A stretch of DNA of 64,000 nucleotides from Pelomonas candidula (GTDB lineage: Bacteria; Pseudomonadota; Gammaproteobacteria; Burkholderiales; Burkholderiaceae_C). Location: the NCBI RefSeq assembly GCF_043555985.1, contig NZ_JBIGIC010000003.1:372001-436000 (forward strand), read 5' to 3'. The notes under the pieces are model-generated. The model saw only the letters and a program-made list of their open reading frames with translations, had not been told where the DNA came from and did no database searches. Positions 51,580 to 61,400 of this stretch are shown here, piece by piece. Made by a program: the position numbers and the translations under genes. Position 1 is the stretch's first letter. Every line of letters begins with the position of its first letter.

Positions 51580-52380
51580 ATGTGCGAGCTTTTCGCCCTC
51601 AACAGCCACCTGGCAGCCGCCGCCAACTTCTCGTTGAGCGGCTTTGCCGCCCGGGGCGGGCGCACGGCGGACCATGTCGACGGCTGGGGTCTGGCCTTCC
51701 ATGAGGGCGAGCGCTGCGAGGTCATCGTCGAGGACCGGCCGGCCGCAGAGTCCGACCTGGCCTCGCACTACGGCCGCCATCCGGTCCAGGCACGCAACAT
51801 CATTGCCCACATCCGCAAAGCCACGCAGGGCGTGCGCTCGGTCGAGAACTGCCACCCGTTTCGCCGCGACTGGGCTGGCCGCACCTGGGTCTTCGCCCAC
51901 AACGGCGACCTGAAGGACTTCCACCCCGCGCTGTCCGGTGCGTTCACGCCGGCCGGCCAGACCGACAGCGAGCGCGCCTTCTGCTGGCTGATGCAGCGCC
52001 TGCAGCAGCACTTCGGCAACCGCCTGCCCGACTGGCACGAGCTGGCCGCCACGCTGGCGCCGTGGCTGCACGAGATCGCCGAGCACGGCCGTTTCAACCT
52101 GCTGCTGACCGACGGCCGCGCCATGCTGGCCCACGCATCGACCCGGCTGCACTGGCTGCGCCGCCAGCCGCCCTTCGGCCATGTGCGGCTGCGCGACGGC
52201 GACCTCAGCGTCGACCTCGCCACGCTGAACGGCCCGCGCGACCGCATGACGCTGGTGGCCACCGAGCCGCTGACGCACGACGAGGCCTGGACCGCCTTCC
52301 AGCCCGGCGAGGTGCGCGTGTTCGCCGACGGCAACTGCGTCTATCTGAGCGAAGGGCTCGCCGAGCGCGCCGCGGCTTGA
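51580..52380 (+). CDS. Class II glutamine amidotransferase, YafJ-like
   Basis: 266 residues from ATG 51580, which makes the catalytic cysteine residue 2 (MCELFALNS) as required for N-terminal nucleophile amidotransferases. GGRTADHVDGWGLAFHEG, IIAHIRKATQG, CHPFRR and FAHNGDL are the family motifs for glutamine binding. No synthase domain is attached. YafJ-type enzymes are stand-alone; the acceptor is unknown, although some family members remove gamma-glutamyl groups. Longer frames that start at 51295 lack the N-terminal cysteine and can be discarded. Confidence 0.92.
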   Translation: MCELFALNSHLAAAANFSLSGFAARGGRTADHVDGWGLAFHEGERCEVIVEDRPAAESDLASHYGRHPVQARNIIAHIRKATQGVRSVENCHPFRRDWAGRTWVFAHNGDLKDFHPALSGAFTPAGQTDSERAFCWLMQRLQQHFGNRLPDWHELAATLAPWLHEIAEHGRFNLLLTDGRAMLAHASTRLHWLRRQPPFGHVRLRDGDLSVDLATLNGPRDRMTLVATEPLTHDEAWTAFQPGEVRVFADGNCVYLSEGLAERAAA

Positions 52381-52438
52381 GTCCCCCGACCTGGCCGGCC
52401 TGCTGTAAGGTGGTTGGCCATCGCCCCGACGGACTTCG

Positions 52439-52951
52439 ATGCCCCCGACCCTGCTCACCCGCTTCGCCTGGCCCTGCCTCCTGGTGCTGTCCGGATGCGC
52501 CATCTACGGTCCAGCCGAGACGGTGCTGCCGCGCCAGCAGGCCTGGGTCGACGGCCGCCGCGTGGACTACGTGACCACCGACATCTCCGACCACGCCATG
52601 GCGGCCCAGGCCGGCGTCAACCACGTGCCTCGCCTGGCCGATGCGCTGGGTGCCGGCCGCGCCTCACTGACCGAGCGGGTCTACAAGTTCGCTGACGGCT
52701 CGCAAATCAGCGTGTTTGCCTCCGGCCCGGCGGCGCCGGGTGCCGATCGGCCCGACCCCAACTACAGCCCCTTGTGGCGGCTGGTGCTGGCGCGCTGGAA
52801 GGCCGGCGCATCGCCGCGCGAGCTGCGCTCCGAGGAAGCGGTGCTGGCCGCCGAGTCCGAGGGCTCGCTGACGCTGGAAGTGACCGGCATCGTCGTGAAC
52901 TGCCCCATCACGCGCGGCGTCGACGGCGCGGCCCTGCGCGGCGTGCGCTGA
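52439..52951 (+). CDS. Putative lipoprotein of unknown function
   Basis: 170 residues with a lipobox (LLVLSGCAIYG, cysteine near residue 20). The mature part has a strand-rich C-terminus (GSLTLEVTGIVVNCPI). I do not recognise the family with confidence. The last 190 bp are antisense to the C-terminal tail of the acyltransferase gene. The signal, codon usage and the position 58 bp after the amidotransferase gene support a real gene. Confidence 0.75.
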   Translation: MPPTLLTRFAWPCLLVLSGCAIYGPAETVLPRQQAWVDGRRVDYVTTDISDHAMAAQAGVNHVPRLADALGAGRASLTERVYKFADGSQISVFASGPAAPGADRPDPNYSPLWRLVLARWKAGASPRELRSEEAVLAAESEGSLTLEVTGIVVNCPITRGVDGAALRGVR

Positions 52952-54075
52952 ATCCCCACCAGCAGCGCCAGCCCTTGCACCCGGCGCAGGGCCAGGTAGG
53001 CCAGGCTGCAGATCGAGAAGGTCAGCACGATCAGCAGCACCGCCTCCAGGCCCCAGGGCAGCGCCAGCGGCTTCAGGGCCTGTGTCAGCAGCACGATGAC
53101 GCTCTGGTGCAGGATGTAAAGGCAGAACACCGCGGCGCTGGCCTGGCGCAGCCACGGCGATTCGCGCGGGAACGCGCGCTGCGCCCAGCCGCAGGCGGCA
53201 GCAATGCCCCACCACCCGAGCGCGCCTCGCGCCGTGCTGTAGACCACGCCGGCGGCGTCGGGCCACGGCTGGTCGCGGTAGGCATGGACGATGGACAGCA
53301 TCAGCACCCAGAAGGCGAGGGACAGCGCCAGGGCCGCCCAGCGCAGCCGCAGCGTGGCCGGCCACAGGCCTTGAGCCAGCGGCGTGCGGCTGGCCCAGCC
53401 GATGGCGAACACGAGCCCGTACTGCAGATGGTTGTAGAGGTCGTGCACGAGATCGTGTGTCTCCGGCCAGTGCGGCCGCACGAAGACGCGCAGCAGCGCC
53501 ATCGGCACGGCGGGCAGCAGCAGCCAGGCCCAGGCTGGCAGCTCGATGGCACGCGGCCGCAGGCGCAGCGCGGCCAGCCCCGCGCCGGTGACGGCGTAGA
53601 CCCACAGGTAGGGCAGGAACCACAGGTGGTTCCACGTCGGCACGGTCATGCAGTCGGTGCCGCGGCAGTACCGGCCGCCGTGCAGATAGGCCCACCAGAA
53701 GTCCAGGTAGCCACCATCGCCGGGCAATTGCGCGGGCACCTTGGTCAGCACCTCGAAGTAGGCCTGCGGCGTCACGATGACGGCCATGCCGAACAGCAAC
53801 GGCAGCAGCAGGCGCAGCGAGCGGTCCTTCAGCGTGCCGAGGGCGCCGCGCTTCGCGAACAGCCCCTGGCAGGCCGCGCCGGCAACGAGGAAGAGCAGGC
53901 TGAGCCGCCAGGGGTAGCTCAACGCCATGAAGGGTTCCAGCGCATCGCTGGCGGCGGGGCTTTTCACGTGCCAGTCCCAGCTCACGTAGTACATGCCCAC
54001 GTGGTACGGGATCAGCAGCGCGAAGGCGGCGACGCGCAGGCCGTCGAGGAAGGGGAGGCGCGAAGAGGTGTTCAT
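52762..54075 (-). CDS. Membrane acyltransferase, OpgC/acyltransferase-3 like
   Basis: 437 residues with about ten membrane segments. The opening RLPFLDGLRVAAFALLIPYHVGMYYV carries the conserved early histidine and arginine of acyltransferase-3 proteins, and RLLLPLLFGMAVIV and WFLPYLWVYAV follow the OpgC pattern. These enzymes move acyl groups from the cytoplasm to periplasmic glycans or other acceptors. The core ends near residue 375; the last 60 residues (rich in S, T, P, R) are encoded antisense to the lipoprotein gene and have no family character, so the stop may have been lost. It lies 60 bp after the LytTR regulator gene and may be in its operon. Confidence 0.85.
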   Translation of the reverse strand: MNTSSRLPFLDGLRVAAFALLIPYHVGMYYVSWDWHVKSPAASDALEPFMALSYPWRLSLLFLVAGAACQGLFAKRGALGTLKDRSLRLLLPLLFGMAVIVTPQAYFEVLTKVPAQLPGDGGYLDFWWAYLHGGRYCRGTDCMTVPTWNHLWFLPYLWVYAVTGAGLAALRLRPRAIELPAWAWLLLPAVPMALLRVFVRPHWPETHDLVHDLYNHLQYGLVFAIGWASRTPLAQGLWPATLRLRWAALALSLAFWVLMLSIVHAYRDQPWPDAAGVVYSTARGALGWWGIAAACGWAQRAFPRESPWLRQASAAVFCLYILHQSVIVLLTQALKPLALPWGLEAVLLIVLTFSICSLAYLALRRVQGLALLVGIQRTPRRAAPSTPRVMGQFTTMPVTSSVSEPSDSAASTASSERSSRGDAPAFQRASTSRHKGL

Positions 54076-54135
54076 GCCCGCCAGCTTCGCGGCCGGGTGC
54101 GCCGGGCGCGAGCGGGCTGGGGCGAGCGGCGGCGC

Positions 54136-54828
54136 CTATGGGGCGAATGCGTCCAGCACGTCGCGGTAGCCGCGCGACACGCGCAACACCTCGCCGCAGG
54201 CCAGCGTCAGCTGGGCCTCGCCACCGCCCAGCCGCTCGATGCGCCGCACGTGCGCCGGGTTGACCGCGTGGCTGCGGTGCACGCGCAGGAAACGCGCGGC
54301 CCAGCCGGGGCGGGCCAGCGCATCGGCCAGCGTGGCGCGCTCCAGCAGGCTGCGCGGCGGCAGGTGCAGCTCGATGTAGTTGTCCGCCGCCGAGATCCAC
54401 TGCACATCGGCCAGCCGCACGCGTTCGCCGCCCACCCACCACTCGCCCACCGGTGCAGGCGGGCGCGCCAGCCGCTCGCGCACGCGAGCCAGCGCGGCCG
54501 ACAGGCGCTCGGCCGTGTAGGGCTTGAGCAGGTAGTCCAGCGCCGCCAGCTCGAAAGCCTGCAGCGCGTGCTCGGCATGCGCCGTCGAGAAGATCACGCT
54601 GCGCACGCCCGACTCGCGCAGCGCCGCGGCCAGCTGCACGCCGTTGCCGCCCGGCATCTCGATGTCCAGCAGCGCGAGGTCGGGCGGTGCGGCCAGCATG
54701 CGCACGAGGGCCAGCGCGGAGGGTGCGTCGGGCGCGTCCAGCAGCTCGGCCACGTCGGGCTCGGCCGCCAGCAGGCGGCGCAGCTTGGCGCGCGCGGCCG
54801 GCTCGTCGTCGACGATCAGCACGCGCAT
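54136..54828 (-). CDS. LytTR-family response regulator
   Basis: 230 residues. The receiver domain has the acidic pair in VLIVDDEPAAR, the phospho-acceptor aspartate in LALLDIEMPGGNG, the switch residue in VIFSTAH and lysine in YLLKPY. The C-terminal LytTR DNA-binding domain begins near residue 130 (ADVQWISAADNYIELHLPP) and has RFLRVHRSHAVNPAHV. It overlaps the kinase gene by 13 bp (54816-54828), so the two form a co-translated pair of the LytS/LytR (AlgZ/AlgR) type. The adjacent acyltransferase is a candidate target. Confidence 0.93.
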   Translation of the reverse strand: MRVLIVDDEPAARAKLRRLLAAEPDVAELLDAPDAPSALALVRMLAAPPDLALLDIEMPGGNGVQLAAALRESGVRSVIFSTAHAEHALQAFELAALDYLLKPYTAERLSAALARVRERLARPPAPVGEWWVGGERVRLADVQWISAADNYIELHLPPRSLLERATLADALARPGWAARFLRVHRSHAVNPAHVRRIERLGGGEAQLTLACGEVLRVSRGYRDVLDAFAP

Positions 54829-55874
54829 GGCAGCTCCACGGTCAACGTCATGCCACCGTCGTCCGGGCCGAAGGCCACGCGCGCCGCATCACCATAGCGC
54901 GCGTCCAGCCGTTCTCGCAGATTGCGCAGGCCCAGGCCGCCGTCGGGGTCGGGCGGGGACTCGGGCACCGGCGCATCACCGTGGTTGCTGACGCGCAGGC
55001 GCAGGCGGTCGCCCTCACGCGTCGCCGCGACGACGACGGTCACACGGCCGAGGTGGCGGGCCACGTCGTGCTTGACGGCGTTTTCCACCGGCGCGAGCAG
55101 CAGCAGCGCCGGCAGCCGGCATTCGCGCGCCGCCTCGTCCGCGGCGATCTGCACGACCAGCCGCTGCGGCCCGAAGCGCGCCTGCATCAGCGCGAGAAAG
55201 GGCTCGACCAGCGCCAGCTCCTCGCGCACCGTGTGCTCCACGCGCTGCTGGGCCGCCAGCGTCTGGCGCAGCAGGTCGGCGAGCTGGCACAGCAGCCGGT
55301 CGGCACGCGGCACGTCCTCGTACATGACGGAGGAGATGAGGTTCAGCGTGTTGAACAGGAAATGCGGCTGCACCTGGTCCGCGAGGCGCGCGAGCCGCAC
55401 CTCGGCCAGGTCGCGGCGGGCGCGCTCCAGCTCCTGCGCACGCGCCGCCGCGGCACGGGCCATCCAGACGCCGCGCGAGATCAGGCAGAAGCTGATGTAG
55501 CTGACCGCGTCCTTGCCGCCCTCAAAGACCAGCAGCGTGCCGACGTCGTCCGGGTCGTAGCCCGAGCCCGCCAGCGTGTAGACCGCCAGCCGCAGGCCGC
55601 ACATGCCGGCGATGTGCAGCACGCTGAACGCCGGCAGTCCCAGCGCATGCGCGAACAGCTGGCGTGGCCACGCCAGGCCTTGCAGCCGGCCGACCAGCGC
55701 ATGCACGCCCAGCGCCAGCGTGCCGATGACGGCCACCGAGCTGAACTCCCACAGGAACGGCTCCCATGGCCGCGTGCCGTCGTAATGCTGCAGCGCCGAC
55801 ACGCTCAGCAGCAGCGCGATGACGGTCAGCAGTGCGACATAGGGCAGGCGCCAGCGGGGCGGCAGGATGGGCAT
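54816..55874 (-). CDS. LytS/AlgZ-type sensor histidine kinase
   Basis: 352 residues from ATG 55874; the frame opens to 55982 but the extension is arginine-rich and unlike the family. Residues about 10-145 hold four to five membrane spans. The His_kinase domain has DQVQPHFLFNTLNLISSVMYEDVPRADRLL, with the phospho-accepting histidine, and the ATPase region includes LLAPVENAVKHDVARH and GGLGLRNLRERLDARYG. Its partner is the overlapping LytTR regulator. The signal sensed is unknown. Confidence 0.9.
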   Translation of the reverse strand: MPILPPRWRLPYVALLTVIALLLSVSALQHYDGTRPWEPFLWEFSSVAVIGTLALGVHALVGRLQGLAWPRQLFAHALGLPAFSVLHIAGMCGLRLAVYTLAGSGYDPDDVGTLLVFEGGKDAVSYISFCLISRGVWMARAAAARAQELERARRDLAEVRLARLADQVQPHFLFNTLNLISSVMYEDVPRADRLLCQLADLLRQTLAAQQRVEHTVREELALVEPFLALMQARFGPQRLVVQIAADEAARECRLPALLLLAPVENAVKHDVARHLGRVTVVVAATREGDRLRLRVSNHGDAPVPESPPDPDGGLGLRNLRERLDARYGDAARVAFGPDDGGMTLTVELPCAC

Positions 55875-56005
55875 GCCGCAGTGTGCCCGCTGGCGGCGCC
55901 GCGGCCGGCGCCATTCACCCCGGGCAGCCCGCCATTCGCCCCGGCCGGCGCGGGCTTCCGGGCTCGGCACAGCCGGCGACATGGTGGTGGCGCCAGAATC
56001 CGTCC

Positions 56006-56536
56006 ATGCGAATCTTGCTGACGCTCCTGCTTGCCACCCTGGCCATGTCGACTCCCGCCATGGCTGCCGAACCGGCCCCGCTGCCCACCGTGGCCGAGGT
56101 GGACCTGGCCCGCTACGCCGGCGCCTGGTACGAGATCGCGCTGCTGCCCAACCGCTTCCAGAAGCAGTGCGTGGCCGACACGCAGGCCCGCTACCGGCTG
56201 GACGGCGAGCGCGTCGAGGTCATCAACCGCTGCCGCATGGCCGATGGCCGCGTGGACGACATCAAGGGCCACGCCAAGGTGGTGCCGGGCAGCGGCAACG
56301 CGCGGCTGCGCGTGACCTTCTTCTGGCCGTTCTATGGCGACTACTGGGTGCTGGCGCTGGACCCGGACTACCGCCACGTGCTCGTCGGCGCACCCAGCCG
56401 CCAGTACGCCTGGGTGCTGTCGCGCACGCCGCAGATGGACGAGGCCACGCTGCAGGCGCTGCTGGAGCGCGCCGCCGCGCTGGGCTTCGACAAGACGGCC
56501 TTCCGGCGCACGCCGCAGACGCAGCCGCTGGACTGA
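56006..56536 (+). CDS. Lipocalin family protein (Blc-like)
   Basis: 176 residues with a Sec signal (MRILLTLLLATLAMSTPAMA). The lipocalin first motif is VDLARYAGAWYEIALLPNRFQKQC, the second is FFWPFYGDYWVLALDPDYRHVLVGAPSRQYAWVLSRTP. These bind small hydrophobic molecules. It lacks the lipobox of outer-membrane Blc, so it should be soluble in the periplasm. The divergent kinase gene starts 131 bp away. Confidence 0.93.
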   Translation: MRILLTLLLATLAMSTPAMAAEPAPLPTVAEVDLARYAGAWYEIALLPNRFQKQCVADTQARYRLDGERVEVINRCRMADGRVDDIKGHAKVVPGSGNARLRVTFFWPFYGDYWVLALDPDYRHVLVGAPSRQYAWVLSRTPQMDEATLQALLERAAALGFDKTAFRRTPQTQPLD

Positions 56537-56541
56537 CGCGC

Positions 56542-56985
56542 ATGGCCGCCATGCACGTCGAACACCTCCGTTTGCAACGCGTCTTCGATGTGAGGCGAGG
56601 CGCGCTTTCCAAGACCAGTGTCACGAACTTCTCGTTCGAGACCACCGACGGCCGGCGCTGCCTGTCCGTACAGCTGCCTGGCCACCCACGGCTGGAAGCG
56701 GGTGACCCGATCGCGGCCGTGCTCACGAGGGCGGGCCACTGGCAGACACTGCGGGGCTGGAAGAACCTGGCCACCCATGAGATCAGCATCCGAGGCCAGC
56801 TCGACGGCGTCGACGCGCTGCGGATGGCCGTCGTGACGGCCTTCATCTTCGCCATGCGCCCGACGGCCGCCCCGGGCCGCACCTTGGCGGATCTGGCGTT
56901 GGGTGCCTGCGGGCTCATGGCCGTGGCACTGGCCCGGCAACAATGGCAAACGTGGCAGGCACGCCGCCTGCTGGAGAACCTCTGA
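56542..56985 (+). CDS. Small protein of unknown function (147 aa)
   Basis: 147 residues, starting 5 bp after the lipocalin stop. The first 90 residues are strand-rich (TSVTNFSFETTDGRRCLSVQ, HEISIRGQLDG), followed by a hydrophobic stretch (LADLALGACGLMAVALA, near residue 120) and a short tail. I see no known domain. The close spacing suggests an operon with the lipocalin. It may be an inner-membrane protein with one C-terminal span. Confidence 0.65.
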   Translation: MAAMHVEHLRLQRVFDVRRGALSKTSVTNFSFETTDGRRCLSVQLPGHPRLEAGDPIAAVLTRAGHWQTLRGWKNLATHEISIRGQLDGVDALRMAVVTAFIFAMRPTAAPGRTLADLALGACGLMAVALARQQWQTWQARRLLENL

Positions 56986-56986
56986 T

Positions 56987-57010
56987 CGAAGCCGCCCGAG
57001 GGCGGCTTCG
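56987..57010. terminator. Perfect hairpin between convergent genes
   Basis: CGAAGCCGCC-CGAG-GGCGGCTTCG is a perfect 10-bp stem with a 4-nt loop, sitting in the 25-bp gap between the ends of the small gene and the efflux channel gene. It has no T-run on either side but probably stops transcription from both directions. Confidence 0.7.
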
Positions 57011-58411
57011 TCATGGCTTACTCGACGCCGTCAGCCTGGCCGCAAACGCCTTGTGCACGGCCAGCAGCGCCGTAGCGCGGCTGGTCTGCACCTGGATCAG
57101 CGCGTCCTGCGCGGCCAGGCGGTCCTGCTCGGCGCTGAGCAGCACGTAGAAGTCGGTCACGCCGGCTTCGTAGCGCTTCAGCGCGAGGTCGCGGGCGCGG
57201 GTCGTCGCCTCGGCGGCGGTGGCCTGCTGCGTGGCCTGCAGCTCGGTCTCGCGCAGCGTGGACAGGCTGCCCTGCGCGTCCTGCAACGCCGTCAGCTGGG
57301 CCTGTTCGGCGGCCGCCACGGCAGCGTCGAAGCCGGCGCGGGCGGCGGTCTCCTCGGCCTTGCGGGCGCCGAAGTCCAGGAACTGCCAGTTCAGCGCGGC
57401 GGCGATGCTGTGGATCTGCGTGGCGCTCTTGAACAGGTTGCCGGTGCTGCCGGCGCTCCAGCCGATCTGGCCCGTCAGGCCCAGCGTGGGCCAGCGCGCG
57501 GCCCAGGCGACGTGGGCGCGCGACGCGGCGGCCTGCGCGCGCACGGCAGCGGCCTTCACGTCGGGGCGCTGCGCCAGCAGCGCCGCCGGGTCGGGCAGCG
57601 TGCCGAGGCTGATGAGCTTCGGCTCGGGCATGGCGGGCAGCGGGTCGCTGTCGGCCTTGTCGCAGTCGGCCGGCGGCTGGCCGCGCAGCACGTCGAGTTG
57701 CAGGCGCACGAGGCAGGCGGCGTTGCGCAGCGCGGGGACGCTGGCTGACGTCTGCGCAACGAGGGCCTCGGCACGGGCCTGGTCCAGCGCCGTGCCGCGG
57801 CCGGCGCCGACGCGGGCCTTCACGAGGTCCAGCAGCTGGTTCTGCACGACCAGCGTTTCCTTGGCGAGGGCCAGCCGATGGCCCAGGCCGATCAGCTGGG
57901 CCTGCAGGTTGAGCGCGGTGCCGGCCAGGCTGAGCTGGGCGGCGTCGCGGTCCAGCGCTGCGCTTTCGGCGTCGTAGCCGGCGGCCTGCGCGGTGGCCGA
58001 TACGCGCCCCCACAGGTCGACCTCCCAACTGGCCGTGGCGTTGACGCCGTAGCTGTTGAAATTATTGAACTGACCTAAGTCGTTGGGCGCGCGCTGGCGG
58101 CTGGCGCTGGCACCGGCGCCCACGGAAGGCAGGCGGCGCGCGCCGGCCGCGTCGGCCAGCGCCTCGGCCTGCTTGAGGCGGGCCGCGGCACCGCGCAGGT
58201 CACGGTTGTTGGCCAGCACGTCGTCGACGACGCGCTGCAGCTGCGCGCTGTCGACGAAGGCGGCCGTCATCGTCGCGGCGCCGGGGTTGGCCGGCGGCAG
58301 CTGGGCGAACGTGGCGGGGGCGAGGTTGGCCGGGCCGGACGACAGGCCCGGCGCGGCGCAACCGGCCAGCAGCACGGCGGCTGCAGCGAGGGGGGTGAGG
58401 CGGGCGAGCAT
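57011..58411 (-). CDS. Efflux outer-membrane channel (NodT/OprM family)
   Basis: 466 residues with a lipobox (AAVLLAGCAAPG, cysteine near residue 18). Two long alternating helical/strand halves carry the family motifs LPSVGAGASASRQRAP, ASWEVDLWGRVSATAQAA and NWQFLDFGARKAEE. It forms the TolC-like exit channel of the RND complex whose pump and adaptor genes lie directly upstream. Its ATG shares one base with the pump stop (58411). It is the last gene of the operon. Confidence 0.95.
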   Translation of the reverse strand: MLARLTPLAAAAVLLAGCAAPGLSSGPANLAPATFAQLPPANPGAATMTAAFVDSAQLQRVVDDVLANNRDLRGAAARLKQAEALADAAGARRLPSVGAGASASRQRAPNDLGQFNNFNSYGVNATASWEVDLWGRVSATAQAAGYDAESAALDRDAAQLSLAGTALNLQAQLIGLGHRLALAKETLVVQNQLLDLVKARVGAGRGTALDQARAEALVAQTSASVPALRNAACLVRLQLDVLRGQPPADCDKADSDPLPAMPEPKLISLGTLPDPAALLAQRPDVKAAAVRAQAAASRAHVAWAARWPTLGLTGQIGWSAGSTGNLFKSATQIHSIAAALNWQFLDFGARKAEETAARAGFDAAVAAAEQAQLTALQDAQGSLSTLRETELQATQQATAAEATTRARDLALKRYEAGVTDFYVLLSAEQDRLAAQDALIQVQTSRATALLAVHKAFAARLTASSKP

Positions 58412-61400
58412 CAGTGGCCCTCCTTTTCGTCGTCGATGCCGGGGTGGAAGGCGTGCGCCGAAGCGTCAACCTGCGCGCGCAGCGCGGCGGCGCGAGCGCG
58501 GCGCTTCTCGGTGCCCTTGCGCAGCAGGCTGTAGAACACCGGCGTCAGGAAGATGCCGAAGAAGGTCACGCCCAGCATGCCGGCGAACACGGCGATGCCC
58601 ATCGCGCGGCGCATCTCGCTACCCGCGCCGGAGCCCAGGATCAGCGGGATGACGCCGGCGCAGAAGGCGATGGACGTCATCAGGATGGGGCGCAGCCGCA
58701 GGCGGCAGGCCTCGATGACGGCATCGAAGACCGACTTGCCATGCTCCTCGAGCTCCTTGGCGAACTCGACGATCAGGATGGCGTTCTTGCAAGCCAGCCC
58801 GACCAGCACGACCAGCGCCACCTGCGTGAAGATGTTCAGATCACCCGACTGCATGAACGGCGGGAAGTGCGAGATCCACACGCCGAACAGCGCCGACAGG
58901 ATGCACATCGGCACGATCAGGATGATGGCCAGCGGCAGGCTCCAGCTCTCGTACTGCGCGGCGAGCACCAGCACGACCAGCAGCACCGAGAAGGCCAGCA
59001 CGGCGGCCAGCGTCGGCACCTGCACGTTGAGCACCGGCACCGTGACGTTGCGCGTCAGGCGGTCCTGGTAGGCCAGGTCGGTGAACTCGTAGCCGAAGCC
59101 ACGCGGCAGGTTCTTCAGCAGCGACTCGATCTCGGCCTCGGCCTGGCCCGACGAGAAGCCGGGCTTGGGCGCGCCGTTGATGTCGGCCGACGGGAAGCCG
59201 TTGTAGCGCGTGACACGCGTCGGGCCGAAGGTCGGCTCCACGCTCATCAGCGAGCCCAGCGGCACCATCTGGCCGGCGTCGTTGCGGGTCTTGAGCTGCA
59301 CGACGTCGTCGGCCTTGGCGCGGAACGGCGCGTCGGCCTGCACGATGACCTGGTAGGTCTTGCCGAACTTGGTGAAGTCGTTGACGTACAGCGAGCCGAG
59401 GTTGATCTGCAGCGTATCGTAGATGGAGCCCAGCGGCACGCCCATCTGCTTGGCCTTCACGCGGTCCACGTTGGCGAACAGCTGCGGCACGTTGATGTCG
59501 TAGTTGGAGTACGGCGTGCCGATGGAGGTGCCGGGGTTGCCGTAGACCTGGCCCAGCGTGCCCCAGGCCGCGCCGTACAAGGCCTGCTCACCCTGGCTGC
59601 TGCGGTCCTGCACCTGCACCTTGAAGCCACCAGCGATGCCCAGACCGTCCACGGGCGGCGGCGGCACGACGAACATGCGCGCGCCCTGGATCTGCTGGAT
59701 GGCGCCGTTGACCTGGCCGAGGATGGCCTCCTTGCTCTTCTCGCGCGAGGTGCGCTTGTCGAAGTCTTCCAGGCCGAAGAACACGATGCCTTCGTTCGGC
59801 GACGCCGAGAAGCCGGCGACCGACAGGCCGGGGAAGGCCACCGAGTCCTGGATGCCCGGCACCTTCAGCGCGATGGCGCTCATCTGGCGGATGACTTCCT
59901 CGGTGCGGTCCAGGCTGGAGCCGGCGGGCAGCTGGGCCACGCCGATCAGGTACTGCTTGTCCGGCGCCGGCACGAAGCCGCTGGGCAGGCGAGTGAACAC
60001 GAGCGCCGTGGCGCCCAGCAGCAGCGCGTAGACGATCAGCGCCAGCGACTTGCGCCGCAGGATGCCCGTCACGCCGCGGCCGTAGTCCTCCGAGCGGCGG
60101 CGGAAGAAGCGGTTGAACCAGTGGAAGAAGCCGCCGAACAGCTTGTCCATGCCGCGCATCAGCGCGTCCTTGGGCGCGTCATGCGGGCGCAGCAGGATGG
60201 CGGCGAGCGCGGGCGACAGCGTCAGCGAGTTGAACGCCGAGATCACCGTCGAGATCGCGATCGTGACGGCGAACTGCTTGTAGAACTGGCCCGACAGGCC
60301 CGGCACCAGCGTCAGCGGGATGAACACCGCGCACAGCACCAGCGCGATGGCAATGATGGGCCCCGAGACCTCCTGCATCGCCTTGATCGTCGCGTTGTGC
60401 GGCGTGAGGCCGTCCTGGATGTTGCGCTCGACGTTCTCGACGACCACGATGGCGTCGTCCACCACGATGCCGATGGCCAGCACGAGGCCGAACAGCGTCA
60501 GCGTGTTGATGGAGAAGCCCAGCGCCAACAGCACGGCGAACGTGCCGACGATGGACACCGGCACGGCCACCAGCGGAATGATGGATGCGCGCCAGGTCTG
60601 CAGGAAGATGATGACGACCAGCACGACCAGCGCGATGGCCTCGAACAGCGTGTGCACCACCTTCTCGATGGAGCTCTGCACGAAGCGCGTCGGGTCGTAG
60701 ACGATGGCGTAGTCCACGCCCTTGGGGAAGCTGGGCTTGAGGCGCTCCATCGTCTTGCGGACGTTGTCGGAGATGGCCAGCGCGTTGGAGCCGGGCGCCT
60801 GGAAGATGGCGATGGCCGCAGCTTCCTTGTTGTTCAGCAGGCTGCGCAGCGCGTAGGTGTTGGCGCTGATCTCGACGCGGCCGATGTCCTTCACGCGCAC
60901 CAGGGCGCCGGTCTTGGGCTCGGTGCGGATGATGATGTTGCCGAACTCCTCCTCGGTGGCCAGGCGCCCCTGCGCGTTGATGGCGAGCTGGAAATCGGTG
61001 CCCTTCGGGGCCGGCGACGCGCCGACCACGCCGGCCGCGACCTGCGTGTTCTGCTCACGGATGGCGCCCACCACGTCCGACGCGGTCATGTTGCGCGCGG
61101 CCAGCTTCTGCGGGTCCATCCAGATCCGCATCGCGTAGTCGCCCGCGCCGAAGCTCAGCACCGAGCCCATGCCGGGCACGCGCAGCAGGTCGTCGCGCAC
61201 GTTCAGCGTGCCGTAGTTGCGCAGGTACAGCGCATCACGCGAGTTGTCCGGGCTGACGAGGTGGACCACCATCGTCAGGTTGGACGCGGCCTTCTCCGTC
61301 GTCACGCCGATCTGGCGCACGATGTCGGGCAGGCGCGGCAGCGCGCGGTTGATGCGGTTCTGCACCGCCGTCTCGGCGGCCTCGGGGTGCGTGCCGATCT

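Noticed and set aside
52664..54442. A 592-codon minus-strand frame
   Set aside because: It overlaps the acyltransferase in another frame and has no membrane segments or motifs.
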